From: Heliomarina sp018223035
GTDB taxonomy: Bacteria > Pseudomonadota > Alphaproteobacteria > Rhodobacterales > Rhodobacteraceae
NCBI GenBank assembly: GCA_018223035.1
Contig: JAAEZD010000001.1
Coordinates: 372,001 to 436,000, forward strand
Direction of reading: 5' to 3'
DNA: 64,000 bases
The notes under the pieces are model-generated. The model was not told where the DNA came from, made no database searches, and saw only the letters and a program-made list of their open reading frames with translations. This document shows, piece after piece, positions 36,184 through 45,821 of this stretch. Position 1 is the stretch's first letter, and every line of letters starts with the position of its first letter. The position numbers and the translations under genes are program-made.

Positions 36184-37049
36184 CAGCCCAGCCCCTTCAT
36201 CAGCTGCGCCATCCCGAGATAGCGGTTGTAGATCATGACCAGCACCCCAAGCACGGCGAGCAGCATCAGGCTTAGGGCCGAGCCCAGTGGCCAGTTGAGC
36301 TGGGTAATAATCGCCTCGAATACGAGGTTGGCGAACATCGCATCGCGTGGCCCGCCCAGAACCAGCGGCGTGATATAGGTTCCCGCCCCCAGTACGAAAC
36401 ACAGCAGGCCTCCGGCAGCCAGTCCGGGTAAGGACAGCGGTAGTGTCACCTGCAGAAAGGTTTCCCACCGCGTCGCCCCCAGCGAATTGGCCGCGTCTTC
36501 GAGATTGGTATCGATCCCTTCGAGGCTGACAAAGACGTTCAGCACCATGAAAGGCAGCAGAAAGTGAACCAGCCCGAGGATCACTGTCGTTTCATTGTAG
36601 AGCATCTGGATGGGGTCCGTGATGATCCCGATCCAAAGCAGAAAGGTGTTCAACGCGCCGGACACGCCAAGAATGTTGATCCAGCTCATCGTCCTGATGA
36701 TGTAGCTGATCCAGAACGGCAGCATAAGCATCAGCAGAAGGATCGCCTTGTTGCCCTTGGACCGGGCAATGAAATAGGCGGCCGGATATCCCATCAGTGC
36801 GCAGACGAGCGTGGTGATGGCCGCGATGCGCAAGGTACTGAAAAGTATGTCGCGGTAGAAGGCGTCGGTCAGAGCCTCGCGCCAGTTGTCTAGGTAGAAA
36901 CCCGCCTGATCCGCCCCTGTCGCCGTGCGCAGCCAGAAGCTATAGACCAGAATGAAGAGCAACGGCACAAAGAGAAACAGCGCAACCGCCGTCAGTGCGG
37001 GGCTGAGCAGGATCCACGGCTGGCGCGCCTCTCGTGCTTCTACGGACAT
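36183..37049 (-). CDS. Spermidine/putrescine-type ABC transporter permease (PotB family)
   Basis: This 288-residue permease has six membrane segments and the EAA loop NLEDAANSLGATRWETFLQV near residue 185. It is the first gene of the leftward operon potB-potC-potD-potA-aminotransferase-BKACE-GNAT-amidohydrolase-FAD oxidase. The 99-bp gap to the divergent LysR gene holds two perfect palindromes. Confidence 0.94.
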   Translation of the reverse strand: MSVEAREARQPWILLSPALTAVALFLFVPLLFILVYSFWLRTATGADQAGFYLDNWREALTDAFYRDILFSTLRIAAITTLVCALMGYPAAYFIARSKGNKAILLLMLMLPFWISYIIRTMSWINILGVSGALNTFLLWIGIITDPIQMLYNETTVILGLVHFLLPFMVLNVFVSLEGIDTNLEDAANSLGATRWETFLQVTLPLSLPGLAAGGLLCFVLGAGTYITPLVLGGPRDAMFANLVFEAIITQLNWPLGSALSLMLLAVLGVLVMIYNRYLGMAQLMKGLG

Positions 37050-37095
37050 GTGATCTCGCGTTCCATTTCAGAATGAGAAGAGGATTGCGAAACGC

Positions 37096-37110
37096 TTGAT
37101 CATAGATCAA
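37096..37110. promoter_or_regulatory. LysR-type box TTGATCATAGATCAA
   Basis: A perfect palindrome of two 6-bp arms around ATA, matching the T-N11-A pattern of LysR regulator boxes. It lies in the 99-bp divergent gap between the pot operon and lysR. Confidence 0.6.
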
Positions 37111-37113
37111 ATA

Positions 37114-37129
37114 GATAATTAGTATTATC
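37114..37129. promoter_or_regulatory. Second palindrome GATAAT-TAGT-ATTATC
   Basis: Perfect 6-bp arms with a 4-bp spacer, centred about 18 bp from the centre of the first box and 20 nt from the lysR start. It may be the second (activation) site of the LysR regulator or overlap a promoter. Confidence 0.45.
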
Positions 37130-37148
37130 AATATTGGCCTGAACTATA

Positions 37149-38126
37149 ATGCGTCAAGAACCGTTCCTCGATCCCAAGTTGAAACCGGACAGGATCGCAC
37201 GCGAACTCGACTGGAATTTGCTACGGACCTTTGTCGTTCTGGCCGAAAGCCGGTCTGTTTCCGAAGCGGCACATAAGCTGAGTCTCAAGCAGCCATCTGT
37301 CTCTACCGCATTGAAAAGGCTAGAAGATCGGCTTGGTCGAAAGCTGATCAATCGCTCACCCGGGCATTACACCCTGACCGATGCAGGGCGGTTGCTTTAC
37401 CGAGAGGCGCTCGACATCAACGGTTCGGTTCTGCGGCTTTCGACCTTGATGCGCGAGCTGACGGACGAGGTGCAGGGTCACGTTCGGCTGATGGCGGCAA
37501 GCCATGTGGTGTGCCCGCTATTTGATCAGGTGCTCGCGGATTTTCACGGCAGGCACCCGAATGCCAGCCTGACAATAGAAGTTGAATCGAGCGCGGATGC
37601 GATTTCCGAGGTCGCCGCGAAACGCGCCTCCTTTGCCGTCTGCCTTGTCAAGGATCACAACCCGGGCCTTGAATACCGGCGCTTGTACCGGGAATTCTTT
37701 GGCCTGTTTTGCGGCCCGCCACATCCGCTTTTCGGAAAGAAGGATCTGACTCAGGCGGATCTGGCCGGGCACAGTTCGGTAAGTTTCGAAACGGACCGGC
37801 TTCAGGATGTGTTGAGACCGGTGACACTCATGCGGGCGCAGGCCGAACTGGGGCAGAAGATCACCGGCCTGTCGAGCCATCTTGAGGAAGTCCGGAGGAT
37901 GATCGTCGCTGGCCTGGGAATCGGCCCTCTGCCCGTTCATGTTGCCGCGCGTGACGTAGCCGACGGGCATTTGTGGCAGGTGCCGCCTTTCGATAACTTA
38001 CCGGCAATCGACGTGCACGTGGTCTGGAATCCGAAAGCCATCAAGAACAGGGCGGAAGAGCTTTTGCTTGAGGCATTGTTGGAGGCCATTGAAACGGTGC
38101 CCATCGAAGAACGAACCTACCAGTAA
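37149..38126 (+). CDS. LysR-family transcriptional regulator
   Basis: This 325-residue regulator has a winged helix-turn-helix (FVVLAESRSVSEAAHKLSLK, then SVSTALKRLEDRLGRKL) at residues 25 to 70 and a C-terminal effector domain with HVRLMAASHVVCPLFDQVL. The N-terminal extension of about 20 residues before the HTH is slightly long. It is divergent from the Pot-type catabolic operon and upstream of the oxygenase gene, so it most likely regulates both in response to the imported compound or an intermediate. Confidence 0.93.
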   Translation: MRQEPFLDPKLKPDRIARELDWNLLRTFVVLAESRSVSEAAHKLSLKQPSVSTALKRLEDRLGRKLINRSPGHYTLTDAGRLLYREALDINGSVLRLSTLMRELTDEVQGHVRLMAASHVVCPLFDQVLADFHGRHPNASLTIEVESSADAISEVAAKRASFAVCLVKDHNPGLEYRRLYREFFGLFCGPPHPLFGKKDLTQADLAGHSSVSFETDRLQDVLRPVTLMRAQAELGQKITGLSSHLEEVRRMIVAGLGIGPLPVHVAARDVADGHLWQVPPFDNLPAIDVHVVWNPKAIKNRAEELLLEALLEAIETVPIEERTYQ

Positions 38127-38206
38127 ATCCCGATTTTCATCGTTGACCTGCTAGTTGTTCCCGCGTTCACATTGAACCCGGGATAACGAAACCGGATCAG
38201 TCAATC

Positions 38207-39202
38207 ATGGGCAACGACATTTCCGACACGACCATTCCGATCATCGACGCACGGGAAATCACCTCGGGCGACAGCGCAACCGATGCAAAATTTGCGGCTG
38301 CGGCCAAGGATGCGGGCTTTATGCGTCTATCGAACGTTGACGAGGCGCTGGGGCTGTCGTCGCACTTACGGCCCGAGCTGCTGAAATTCTTTGACCTGCC
38401 TACGTGCGAGAAGAGCAAGCTCGCGCGCCGCAAATTCGCCCCCGAACATCCAAATGTTTATCGGGGGTATTTTCCGCTGCAGAGCGGCCAACCCACCTAC
38501 AAGGAGGGGATCGATATCGGGGCGGATGCAGTCGACAGCGCTCGTACAGGTAGTTTTGGCGATCCGCTGCTCGAGCCAACTCCGTGGCCTGAAAACGCCG
38601 ATGATTGGCGTGAGAGTGTCGCCGAATATTACGTCGCGATGGAAGGTCTTGGCCGCATGCTACTTGCCGGGCTTGCCCGTGGTCTCGCGCTTGACCCCGC
38701 CCTCATGACGCCGCTTTTCGACTCCTCGAATTCCACGCTTCGGCTGATCCGTTACCCGGAAAGATCGGCGGAGTCACTGCCCGAAGATCTTACACAGGTT
38801 CAGGTCAGCTCGGGGGATCCGCGCTGGCTGGTTGGCGGTGCCCATACGGATTCCGGCTTTGTCACCTTGCTATGGCAGGACGACAACGGGGGCTTGCAGG
38901 CCGAGGCGCATAATGGCGACTGGATCGATGTCCCGCCGACCGCGAACGGGCTGGCGGTCAATTTCGGTCAACTGCTGGAGCAGTGGACCGGCGGACAGGT
39001 TCGCGCGACACGGCACCGCGTGCTTGGCGGCTTGCGGGAAAGAGTCTCGATCCCCTTCTTCTTTGAGCCGGCGGTCGATGCGATCATCGAACCGCTTCCT
39101 CTTGCCGGGTGCGAGCCTTTCACACCCTTTGCTTACGGTGATTTCCTATGGAACCACATGTCAAAATTCATCGAATTCCAGGGCGTTGAGCGCGCCGCGT
39201 GA
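38207..39202 (+). CDS. 2-oxoglutarate/Fe(II)-dependent oxygenase, isopenicillin N synthase-like
   Basis: This 331-residue enzyme has the N-terminal DIOX_N region (IPIIDAREITSGDSATDAKF) and the C-terminal jelly-roll core with iron ligands in GGAHTDSGFVTLLWQDDNGG (HxD) and RATRHRV (distal His) followed by RVSIPFFFEP, the 2-oxoglutarate-binding Arg-x-Ser. Members hydroxylate or desaturate amino acid- or amine-derived compounds. It lies 80 nt downstream of lysR and may act on the same substrate as the divergent operon. Confidence 0.92.
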   Translation: MGNDISDTTIPIIDAREITSGDSATDAKFAAAAKDAGFMRLSNVDEALGLSSHLRPELLKFFDLPTCEKSKLARRKFAPEHPNVYRGYFPLQSGQPTYKEGIDIGADAVDSARTGSFGDPLLEPTPWPENADDWRESVAEYYVAMEGLGRMLLAGLARGLALDPALMTPLFDSSNSTLRLIRYPERSAESLPEDLTQVQVSSGDPRWLVGGAHTDSGFVTLLWQDDNGGLQAEAHNGDWIDVPPTANGLAVNFGQLLEQWTGGQVRATRHRVLGGLRERVSIPFFFEPAVDAIIEPLPLAGCEPFTPFAYGDFLWNHMSKFIEFQGVERAA

Positions 39203-39352
39203 TGGCCTGGTTCCCCGAAGGACAGGCAGATGTCGGGCGCACTTCTTTTTGTTCGATCTCAGTGTGGATTGCCCCATTTTGTAAATGGTGTGCCCAAAAG
39301 CACCGATTGAGGCCCGCGTTAAGCGTCGCGACACAGGCAAGGAACCAAGGCA

Positions 39353-40156
39353 TTGATCCAGTCCGACATTGCTGAACCCCTCGCGCGCCGGAACCTTGCC
39401 CTGCTCCTCGCCATTCTCGTGATTTGGACGATCATTACCATTTTCGGGGCGAGGCTGATCTACTCCGGCGATGTCTCGCTGGGCGATGTCGTGAAGACCG
39501 GCATCGCATGGCAAATCCTTGCAGCGGCGCTTTTCCTCGTTTGCGTCATTCGGTTTTTCAAGTGGCGCGATCTAGGCCTGCGTGGACCTCAGGCGGGCAC
39601 GCTGAGGCTGCTCTGGCTGCCATTCTTGATCTTGACGATGATGGGAATCCTGGCGGTTCTTTCGGGACTGCCGCCGGTCCCCGTCGTCGTCATGATCCTG
39701 CTCAACACGTTTCTAGTGGGCTTTTCCGAAGAAGTAATGTTCCGCGGCATCTTCTACTCCGCGCTTCGAGACAGGCTGCCGATCTGGACCGCTATAATCT
39801 GGACAAGCGTGGCCTTTGGTGCTGTTCACGTTCTCAATGGATTCGTGACCGGCGACTTCGGCACGGCGACGATTCAGGCTTTCGCGGCAGCGGCCAGTGG
39901 GCTGGTGTTGATCGCGATAAGGCTGCGCACCGGATCGCTATGGATTGCGATTGCATATCACGCCCTCTGGGACTGGATCCTTTTTGTTGGGATTGCTGGC
40001 TCTGCAGGGCCGGTGCCCACGCAGGTCGGCGCGACCCCGTCCATTGCCGTAATGCTCCTCCCCTTCTTGCTGGTGCTCCCCAATGCGCTCTACGCGCTTT
40101 GGCTATTACGGGGCGTGGGACGATCTCTGCCGTTGGGCGACCCGAAGGCCCTTTGA
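39353..40156 (+). CDS. CPBP-family intramembrane glutamic endopeptidase
   Basis: This 267-residue membrane protein has eight hydrophobic segments. The catalytic motifs of the CAAX-like/Abi family are visible: SEEVMFRG with E126, E127 and R131, FGAVHVLNGF with H159, and a later HALWDW. Bacterial members cleave peptides or modify membrane proteins; some protect against self-made bacteriocins. The TTG start at 39353 is preceded by AAGGA. It stands alone, 151 nt after the oxygenase. Confidence 0.88.
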   Translation: MIQSDIAEPLARRNLALLLAILVIWTIITIFGARLIYSGDVSLGDVVKTGIAWQILAAALFLVCVIRFFKWRDLGLRGPQAGTLRLLWLPFLILTMMGILAVLSGLPPVPVVVMILLNTFLVGFSEEVMFRGIFYSALRDRLPIWTAIIWTSVAFGAVHVLNGFVTGDFGTATIQAFAAAASGLVLIAIRLRTGSLWIAIAYHALWDWILFVGIAGSAGPVPTQVGATPSIAVMLLPFLLVLPNALYALWLLRGVGRSLPLGDPKAL

Positions 40157-40249
40157 GCGCGAGATCGGACAGATTGCTTACGTTTCAGCCAAACGTTCGG
40201 ACCCAACCGACGTTACTTACGAGAGTTCTCATTGCCCGAGCATATTCCC

Positions 40250-40480
40250 AACTTTTCAATCAGGAACACTATCCTAGAACCGATGCGACGGACACTGGCG
40301 GCGCACCGGCAAGGACGGGAAGTCTTTGCAGGCCCGCTGTTCGCAGGAGCGTTGTCCTTTAGCAGCATCCTGTCGCTACCCTTTGCCCTGAATGAGCTGG
40401 AACAGGATCTGGTCGCCGCCATCGACGGCGATCCGGCAACGCCAGTCCAATCCGCCCAGCTGGCCGGTCTCGCACCGTGA
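40250..40480 (+). pseudogene. C-terminal remnant of a siderophore-type ABC binding protein
   Basis: The frame ending at 40480 reads AGPLFAGALSFSSILSLPFA and then LNELEQDLVAAIDGD, the C-terminal end of iron-siderophore binding proteins. Everything before about 40250 is missing or unrecognisable, with no signal peptide or ligand domain. Its TGA overlaps the GTG of the first permease remnant, preserving the old operon joint. Confidence 0.7.
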
Positions 40481-41456
40481 AATGGATTGCCCTTGTATTA
40501 GGACTGCTTACAGTCATGGCAGTGTCCCTGACCCTCGGCGTCAGAAGCCCCGCCTTTTCAGACTAAGACTATGTCGCGGCTTTCACCAATTATGATCAGT
40601 AAGACTCGGATCATGTCACCGTACTGCAAATTTGGTTGCCGCGTGTGATCGCGGCGCTGATCACTGGTGGAGCGCTTGGGGTAGCTGGCAGCCTGACGCA
40701 GGCGCTAACCCGCAATCCCCTTGCCGATCCCGGGCTGCTTGGTGTCAATGCCGGCACAGCCTTTGCCCTTATTATCTCTTCAGGCAGGCAAGCCAGAGCC
40801 ATATCGCTTTCCTTTCGTTTCCCGGCGCGGCCCTCGCTGCGATGGCAGTTTTCGCCCTTGGCGGCAGGCTCAAGGGGGATGCCGGGCCGGTGCACCTGAC
40901 GCCGGCCGGGGCCACGTTGAATGCGCTGCTGCTGTCATTAGCCACGGGCGTCGTGCTGATCTGTCAGGATTCACTTGAAATCCTGCGCTTCTGGGTCGCT
41001 GGGTCTCTTTCGCAGGCCACGGTTAGACCACTTTTCGAAATGGCCTGCGTGGCCGCACTAGGACCGCTGGATCGCTTGGGCAATTACTCATCGCCTCGAA
41101 GCGATTTCCCTTGGGGCAGCGCTTGCGCGTGGTCTTGGCACCGACCCGGGCAAGATTCAGGCCGCAATGCTGGTCGCCGTGACGCTGACAACCGGCGCGG
41201 CCGTAGCCGTCGCTGCCCTCATCGCTTTTTTCGGGCTGATCATTCCGCCGGTTGCCCGCTGCTTTCCGGGCCATAACCTGCGACTTGAACTGGTCGCTTC
41301 CGCGATCCTCGGCGCGGTGCTGTTGCTGCTGGCTGACACGCTGGGTCGCCTTGATCTCACCCCTTAGAGGTTCGCGCCGGCATCATGGTGGCGCTGCTCG
41401 GTGCGCCTGTCTTTATCTTCATCGCACGCAGCCTGCGCCCCGGGGCAACTGCGTGA
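40477..41456 (+). pseudogene. First FecCD-type siderophore ABC permease, disrupted
   Basis: The sequence begins MKWIALVLGLLTVMAVSLTL in a GTG-started frame, then meets in-frame stops near 40564 and 40600. It continues with LPRVIAALITGGALGVAGSL and NPLADPGLLGVNAGTAFA, shifts frame near 40790 (GAALAAMAVFALGG), again near 41070 and again at about 41365, and ends in GAPVFIFIARSLRPGATA. All FecCD segments are present in order, but two stops and at least three frameshifts separate them. It cannot make a working permease unless the reading errors are in the assembly. Confidence 0.8.
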
Positions 41457-42421
41457 AAGGCCCTGTACTTCTAAGCATATTCCTAGGGGCCTCATGCTTG
41501 GCGGCAATATCGATTGGTCAGGTAGATATGGCGCGCATGACCTCCTAACCCTCCTGGCTACCGGAAAAGGTCCCAGCGCGCTGATCCTAGATACAATTCG
41601 CGGCCCTCAAGTTGCGACCGCATTGGGAGCGGAGGCCGTGTTCGGTCTTTCCGGCGCACTTTTCCAGACCCTGTTCCGAAATCCACTGGCAGCGCCGGAT
41701 ATCCTTGGCTTCACTTCGTGCGCCGGATTGGCCGTGGTTGCGAAGATTGCGCTTGGGCTGAACCTGCCGATGCCGTTGGTCGCCTCTTTGGGCGGATTGC
41801 TTGCTGCATTGCTCGTGGCGCTGGCTTCGCTTCAGCCCGGCAGACCGACACAGCCGCTGACGCTTATTCTCGTCAGTCTCGGGATAGGGTTCTTAGCCTC
41901 GGCGCTGACGACATTCCTGATGACACTCCTGCCGAACGCGACAACGGCGGACGCACAACGCTGGATGGTCGGTTCGCTCGCGGCTCGCAACTGGAGCCGT
42001 GTCCTACAGGTCTGGTTACCCGGAGTTTCGCTGTCTATCGCAGCCGCAGCACAGGTCAAATCCCTTGCCGTGCTTGAACTAGGCGATGAGCTGCTTGGCA
42101 TTGATGTTCAGCGCTGCCGTTGGGCATCGCGGCCACCGGCGTGCTGCTTGCAGCCACAGGCCTCGCCGTTGCGGGACCGATCCCCTTCGTGCCCCTGATG
42201 GCCGGCCCGCTTGGCAGCCGCCTCACGGAAGCCCGATCCTTGAAAGGCAAACTGACGTCAGCCGCAGCAGCCGGGGCGCGGGTCACCGTCCTTGCCGACC
42301 TTTTCGCAAGAGCAGCACTGCCGGGAATACAGCTGCCCGTAGGCGTGATGACAGGCCTAATCAGGGCACCGTATCTGCTTTGGCTTCTGTCTCGAGAAAT
42401 GGAAAGGGGGCGAATTATGAC
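41453..42421 (+). pseudogene. Second FecCD-type siderophore ABC permease, disrupted
   Basis: A GTG overlapping the previous stop opens KGPVLLSIFLGASCLAAISI, which ends at a stop near 41548 after a frameshift. The main body, ALGAEAVFGLSGALFQTLFR to ELGDELLGIDVQ, lies in a second frame. The tail LGIAATGVLLAATGLAVAGP to LLWLLSREME lies in a third. A missing or extra base in a G run before 42415 hides the expected C-terminal GGEL. The gene is a decayed FepD/FepG-type permease. Confidence 0.8.
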
Positions 42422-43141
42422 CCCGAGAGCTGAAAACCTGTCGCTCGGGTATCATGATCATATCGCAATCAACGATCTGGCCATCGAATTGAAGCGCGGC
42501 GATATGACAACGATTCTAAGCCCCAACGGCTGCGGGAAAATCGGCTGTCCTGAAATCGCTGGCACGGTTGGTGAAGCCGTTGAATGGGCGCGTCACATTG
42601 AATGGTCGAGACATCCACGCCTGAACAGCCGATCATTGGCACGCGAGATGGCGATCCTGCCGCAAACTCCCCTCGCCCTAGATTGCATCAATGCTGGTGA
42701 TCTGGTCAAATGGGGCCGGACACCGTGGAGAGGTTTTCTCTCCCCGTGGAGCGAGCACGACTCGCAAGCCTCAAAAATGCGCTGGATGCCGTGGGATTGA
42801 CCGAAATGGCGGATCGTCCGGTACAGGAACTGTCGGGCGGTCAGCGTCAGCGAACATGGATTGCGTTGGCTCTGGCACAGAATGCACCGCTTTTGTTGCT
42901 GGACGAACCGACGACCTATCTGGATCTGGTGCATGAGATCGATGTGCTCAGCCTGCTTCGCAAGCGGAACGTGGATGATGGCCTGACAGTCATCAGCGTG
43001 CCGCACGACCTGAACGTCGCCGCCCGCTTCTCGGACACGCTGATCCTGCTTGGCCAATGTGGGTTAGTCGCCGCCAGAACACCGGAACAGGTCATCACGC
43101 CAGAAAATCTGGAAATGTCATTTGGCCTAAATCGCGAGTGA
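42418..43141 (+). pseudogene. FepC/FhuC-type siderophore ABC ATPase, disrupted
   Basis: The ATG at 42418 begins MTPRAENLSLGYHDHIAIND and reaches the Walker A region SPNGCGK, where an extra A shifts the frame. The hidden frame reads SAVLKSLARLVKPLNG until a missing base near 42625 restores the first frame (SRSLAREMAILPQTPLA). A third shift near 42760 leads to ELSGGQRQRTWIALALAQ, LLLLDEPTTYLD and VISVPHDLNVAARFSD. Nucleotide-binding motifs are recognisable but split, so it is a pseudogene or a badly read stretch. Confidence 0.8.
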
Positions 43142-43541
43142 TACCTGATCCCGCAATCGGATGGACGGAGAATTTTGATCTATTTGGTCAACGCCACGCT
43201 GGCCAATTAGCTCATGCAGCAATCAATAACATCGAAAGATGTTCTTGCTGGGCCAGAGCAAAGATCAAACATGTTGTCAGCTGCAGGATGTGTTACGTGC
43301 GGGAATAAGATCTTGATGATCTTTAAGCCACTCATCGCGACGTTTTTCCATTTAATGCAGGATCGGCTACTGCAGGAGTGAAAATCGCTGGGCTCGTGAA
43401 TTATAAACTTTTTGTCGAGCTAACCGTCGTCGCCGTGATGTCTTCCAGACCATACCGACTTCCAATAATACATCTTCGATTATTTAATACAAACTCTGCG
43501 ACAGTTGTGGTTGAGGTCTGCTATGCCCCGCTTACTGGCAG
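43142..43541. other. 400-bp stretch without a recognisable gene
   Basis: Only short frames without family features are present. It lies between the decayed ATPase and the decayed GT51 gene, and its AT content is higher than that of the flanks. It is probably debris of the same decaying region. Confidence 0.5.
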
Positions 43542-44178
43542 CTATTCTTCAGGTTTGCAACGCTCCAATGGGTGACTGACAATAAAGGCCGTCTGAACGC
43601 CGCTTTCGGCTTCATAGTGCGATATAAATCCTGCTTTCAACATTTCCGCCAGCACGAAATTTCTGCGCTCAACCGCTCGTTCGTATGACCTAACTGGATG
43701 GAAATGGATTGGAGATTTGGGCAGTGCTGCTAAGTAAGCGATTTCCTCAAGTCTCAGATCATCAATAAGTTTTCCAAAATACGCCAAGGCTGCGCCAAGA
43801 ATGCCAAAGCAATTTTGCCCTAGGAAAATCTGTTTCACATACCAGTTCAAAACCTCTTCATGTGAGTGTTTCACCTATCACAAATGAAAGTGCTAATCTT
43901 TGGCGTTTCCCTTCTCTTGGTTGAAGGTACCAACGTCCGATCTGCTGTGTGATGGTAGAGTTTTGAAGTGGACGTTTTAAGAAATAGCGATCCTCTGCCG
44001 CGACAAATGCAAGTTGCGCGGTGCGGGGAATCGTCGGCCAATTGGTCGCTAATTCTTGATAGTGTTTACGTACTTGATCAGGGCTTGGAAGCTCTGGTAC
44101 CGTCGTGTCGCCTCTGGCAACCACCGCCGAGACAATGATGACAAAAATACTGAAAAGTAGTTTCTGAGAAGGACTCAT
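43542..44178 (-). pseudogene. Frameshifted GT51 peptidoglycan transglycosylase
   Basis: Two overlapping minus-strand frames together encode a small GT51 domain. The first starts MSPSQKLLFSIFVIIVSAVV (signal peptide or anchor) and carries AFVAAEDRYFLKRP with the catalytic Glu-Asp pair and STITQQIGRWYL; it stops at 43858. The second continues HEEVLNWYVKQIFLGQNCFG, ALAYFGK and AYLAALPKSP. A single frameshift at about 43865 breaks it. With no penicillin-binding domain it would be a monofunctional enzyme of about 210 residues. Several conserved basic residues differ from the family. Confidence 0.7.
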
Positions 44179-44764
44179 AAGGAAGCCTATCAAACAGGTT
44201 TTTTTGCAGAATGAGGCCAAACAAGTCCGATTGCCAGTCAACCCACGGAACGCAATTACAGTTTCTTCTCCAAATCCGGAAAGTCACCCTTCGCGCATTC
44301 GCAGAGAAGGCGAACTTTGTCCCACATAGCGGACCTCTTGAATGAAAACGGCTCGTGACCGATTACAGCCCACCTCTGCCTTTTAGCCTAGAGATTTCTG
44401 ACTATACGCAGAAGCATTTTGGCCGCCAACGTCAAGGCCAGAGACACCCAAGGAGAAGGCCGAACCACCTGCACAGAGAATAGATGCCCAAAGGCGACGG
44501 GCAACGCGCGCGCCCTGACCCTAGAAGCCCGAAACTGCAATCAGTTCCCCGCAAACGCAGACGACACCAAACGCCGGCCCACCCTGAAAGGTGGCGATCA
44601 CTGTAAACGAAATTTTCCATAAGCTGAGATTAGGGCAGTCGTGTGTACATNNNNNNNNNNGTGTACATCATCGACTGCACGTTTATTCCCACGTTGACGC
44701 TCGCTTTGTTAGACTGGTTATTCGGAGAGGCGTCCCGTTCCTGTCGCGCCCCTTTGAATCGCGA
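44179..44764. other. Gene-free stretch including an assembly gap
   Basis: No gene is supported. Ten Ns lie at 44651-44660. Both sides of the gap read GTGTACAT, and 7-bp arms GCAGTCG (44635-44641) and CGACTGC (44672-44678) form an inverted repeat around it. Confidence 0.7.
44651..44660. other. Assembly gap (10 N)
   Basis: Ten N characters join two contig ends. The true distance is unknown, so features on either side may not be neighbours. Confidence 0.95.
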
Positions 44765-45751
44765 TCATGAAGGCAACTTACGGGCTTCGGAAAACGAAAC
44801 GAGACGACGTCCGGCCTCATCCCAGAGTGCGAGCTTTGCGCAACCCAGGCTCTCATAGAACGTAATTCTTCCGACCTCGTTGAACTGAACGTTGTCCCGA
44901 AGAACTTCGGGCAGTCGGTAGAACGGGATGCGGCTGGCGAGGTGATGGATATGATGTGCACCGATGTTCCCCGTCATCCATGTCAGAATTGGCGGCAAAA
45001 CGTAATGGGACGAGCCACGATACGACGCGTCCTGCACCGTCCACTCTGTATCCTGATCCCAATATGTCTCTTCGAACTGATGCTGGACATAGAAGAGCCA
45101 TGTGCCGACAATCGCCGCGAGCACCATCATGGGCAGGTAGACGAAGACCAGTACCGGAACGCCACCCAGCAGATAAAGCGATCCGAGCAGAGCGATGATT
45201 GCGCCATCGGTGCCAAGGGCACTTTTCCACTCTCCCCGTCGTGCCTTAAGGGGATTGGGCGGTACACGGTTCCAAATCATGAAATTGAATGTCGCGATGA
45301 ACCCGAAGAGCACCAACGGATTCCGTAGAAGTCGGTATCCGGCACGCGCGACCAACGACCTGGAGCGATATTCGGCGATCGTCAGGGTGGGGATGTCACC
45401 CGTTCCGCGATGGTCGAGGTTACCGGTCGTCGCGTGATGAAGCGCGTGGTTCTGTTTCCACATTGCGTACGGGGTTAGCGTCAGCACGCCGATAACCCGC
45501 CCGCACCATCCGTTCCAGAACCGGGACGAGAAGAAAGCGCCGTGTCCGCAGTCATGCTGGATCACGAAGAGACGGATGACGAAGGCTGCGTTGATCAGCG
45601 ACAGGCCGACCGAAAGCCACGGGCTGATCGCGAGGGACCACCACGACAGGGCAAAGATGAAAGCGAAGGGGAGTGCTGTAGCGACCAATTCAAAACGACT
45701 GCGCGACGGAATCGGGGTCCGATAAGCTGCGAGACGACGACTCCAAGCCAG
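44765..45751 (-). CDS. Membrane fatty acid desaturase
   Basis: This protein of about 328 residues has the three histidine boxes of acyl-lipid desaturases: HDCGHGAFF, HALHHATTGN and GAHHIHHLASRIPFYRLP. Two pairs of membrane helices are seen. It introduces double bonds into membrane lipids and so raises fluidity. The start is unresolved: homology-like sequence begins at about LAWSRRLAAYRTPIPSRS, yet there is no ATG or GTG there. CTG 45751 and TTG at about 45676 are candidates, or the 5' end carries an error. The frame stays open upstream into the cold shock gene. Confidence 0.85.
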   Translation of the reverse strand: MAWSRRLAAYRTPIPSRSRFELVATALPFAFIFALSWWSLAISPWLSVGLSLINAAFVIRLFVIQHDCGHGAFFSSRFWNGWCGRVIGVLTLTPYAMWKQNHALHHATTGNLDHRGTGDIPTLTIAEYRSRSLVARAGYRLLRNPLVLFGFIATFNFMIWNRVPPNPLKARRGEWKSALGTDGAIIALLGSLYLLGGVPVLVFVYLPMMVLAAIVGTWLFYVQHQFEETYWDQDTEWTVQDASYRGSSHYVLPPILTWMTGNIGAHHIHHLASRIPFYRLPEVLRDNVQFNEVGRITFYESLGCAKLALWDEAGRRLVSFSEARKLPS

Positions 45752-45821
45752 CGCCGAACCTCGAGTCGGACTCGGTCCGTGGACTGTTGGTCGAGGATCT
45801 GTGTGTGGAAGAGATTGGTGT

